This document shows positions 63,732 to 64,000 of a DNA stretch of 64,000 bases, piece after piece; the first letter of the stretch is position 1, and the number at the start of each line of letters is the position of its first letter. The notes beneath the pieces were generated by a model. It saw only the letters and a list, made by a program, of their open reading frames with translations, ran no database searches and was not told the DNA's origin. Origin of the DNA: CAYNZP01 sp964401835 (GTDB taxonomy: Bacteria > Planctomycetota > Phycisphaerae > SM23-33); contig CAYNZP010000007.1 of assembly GCA_964401835.1 (NCBI GenBank), positions 62,001 to 126,000 on the forward strand. Direction: 5' to 3'. Both the position numbers and the translations under genes were made by a program.

Positions 63732-64000
63732 TTAGAGATAAATTTCTTCAGCCAGCTTTTTGCCAGCCTGCGTCTTGAAAACTTTCTGTATCACCTCTGA
63801 CAATTTCGTGCTGTCGGCATTGGGGAATTCGTCGGGAATATTTACCAACCAGTCAGCATCCCAGATTATTCTAAACTCCGGCGTATCGATATCTTTTGCG
63901 CTGTGATGGTTGGCGACAATCTTGCAGATGTGGTCAATCTCAGCCGTTTCAAAATCAAGCTTTTCAAGGATATCCCTGGCAATTGGCGGGCCTTCGATTT
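63732..64000 (-). CDS. C-terminal part of an HD-domain phosphohydrolase (5' end outside)
   Basis: The frame is open from base 64000 to TAA at 63732, 89 codons. It reads IEGPPIARDIL, then CKIVANHHSA and IIWDADWLVNIP, the late motifs (HH and DAD) of the HD superfamily of metal-dependent phosphohydrolases. The family of the full protein and its N-terminal HD motif lie outside. The nucleotide or RNA substrate is unknown. Confidence 0.75.
   Translation of the reverse strand, partial: IEGPPIARDILEKLDFETAEIDHICKIVANHHSAKDIDTPEFRIIWDADWLVNIPDEFPNADSTKLSEVIQKVFKTQAGKKLAEEIYL

Noticed and set aside
1..64000. CRISPR array or rRNA operon
   Set aside because: No regularly spaced direct repeats of 23-40 bases and no 16S or 23S signature segments were seen by eye on either strand.

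Overview
The window looks like a chromosomal segment of a Planctomycetota bacterium, probably of the Phycisphaerae/Sedimentisphaerales type. This is inferred from the gene set: a planctomycete-style integrase, several SPFH (HflK/HflC) proteins beside ABC-2 permeases, an archaeal-type phosphoglycerate mutase with a PPi-type phosphofructokinase, an Aquifex-type aconitase, and kds genes beside a giant LptA/LptC-like protein. GC content is close to 50%. No rRNA and no CRISPR array were seen.

Region 1 (1 to about 19,000) is an integrated mobile element whose left end lies outside the window. Two divergent operons leave a shared regulatory region at about 5,166-5,411. The leftward operon encodes a winged-helix protein of the replication-relaxation type, a 959-residue HerA/VirB4-like ATPase, a very charged helical protein and a partial coiled-coil protein. 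The rightward operon runs from 5,412 to 17,708. It encodes two unrecognised proteins, a Lon-type Ser-Lys protease domain without an AAA+ motor but fused to a new C-terminal domain, three more stand-alone copies of that domain, a VirD4/TraD-like ATPase, a TOTE-type archaeo-eukaryotic primase, a B12-dependent ribonucleotide reductase, an integrase remnant with its catalytic core deleted, and an excisionase-like protein. A convergent tyrosine recombinase, apparently starting at ATT, closes the element next to tRNA-Lys. The four-copy domain family around the VirD4-like ATPase is the best candidate for an undescribed system.

Region 2 (19,106-33,000) is core genome: tRNA-Lys(UUU) and tRNA-Glu(UUC), a polytopic membrane protein with a TPR tail, apgM, a PPi-type phosphofructokinase, the pepP-accB-accC operon, larE, and the kdsD-kdsC-lptC/lptA-like operon for Kdo supply and outer-membrane glycolipid export.

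Region 3 (33,000-49,000) holds a small arsenic locus (arsR behind a palindromic operator, then acr3) and a convergent MFS carrier. It continues with a long leftward operon of three SPFH proteins, an ABC ATPase, an ABC-2 permease and a helical-repeat membrane protein. A divergent ABC-2 permease and a P1B-type metal ATPase follow.

Region 4 (49,000-64,000) contains a CYTH protein, an MFS carrier, rpmH, metK, a 25-codon basic peptide gene, amrS, a secreted protein with an internal duplication, a LOG-family protein, aconitase, ogt, a PilZ protein, a flippase-like membrane protein, a Ser/Thr kinase paired with a metallophosphoesterase, yhbY, and the end of an HD-domain gene that runs off the window.
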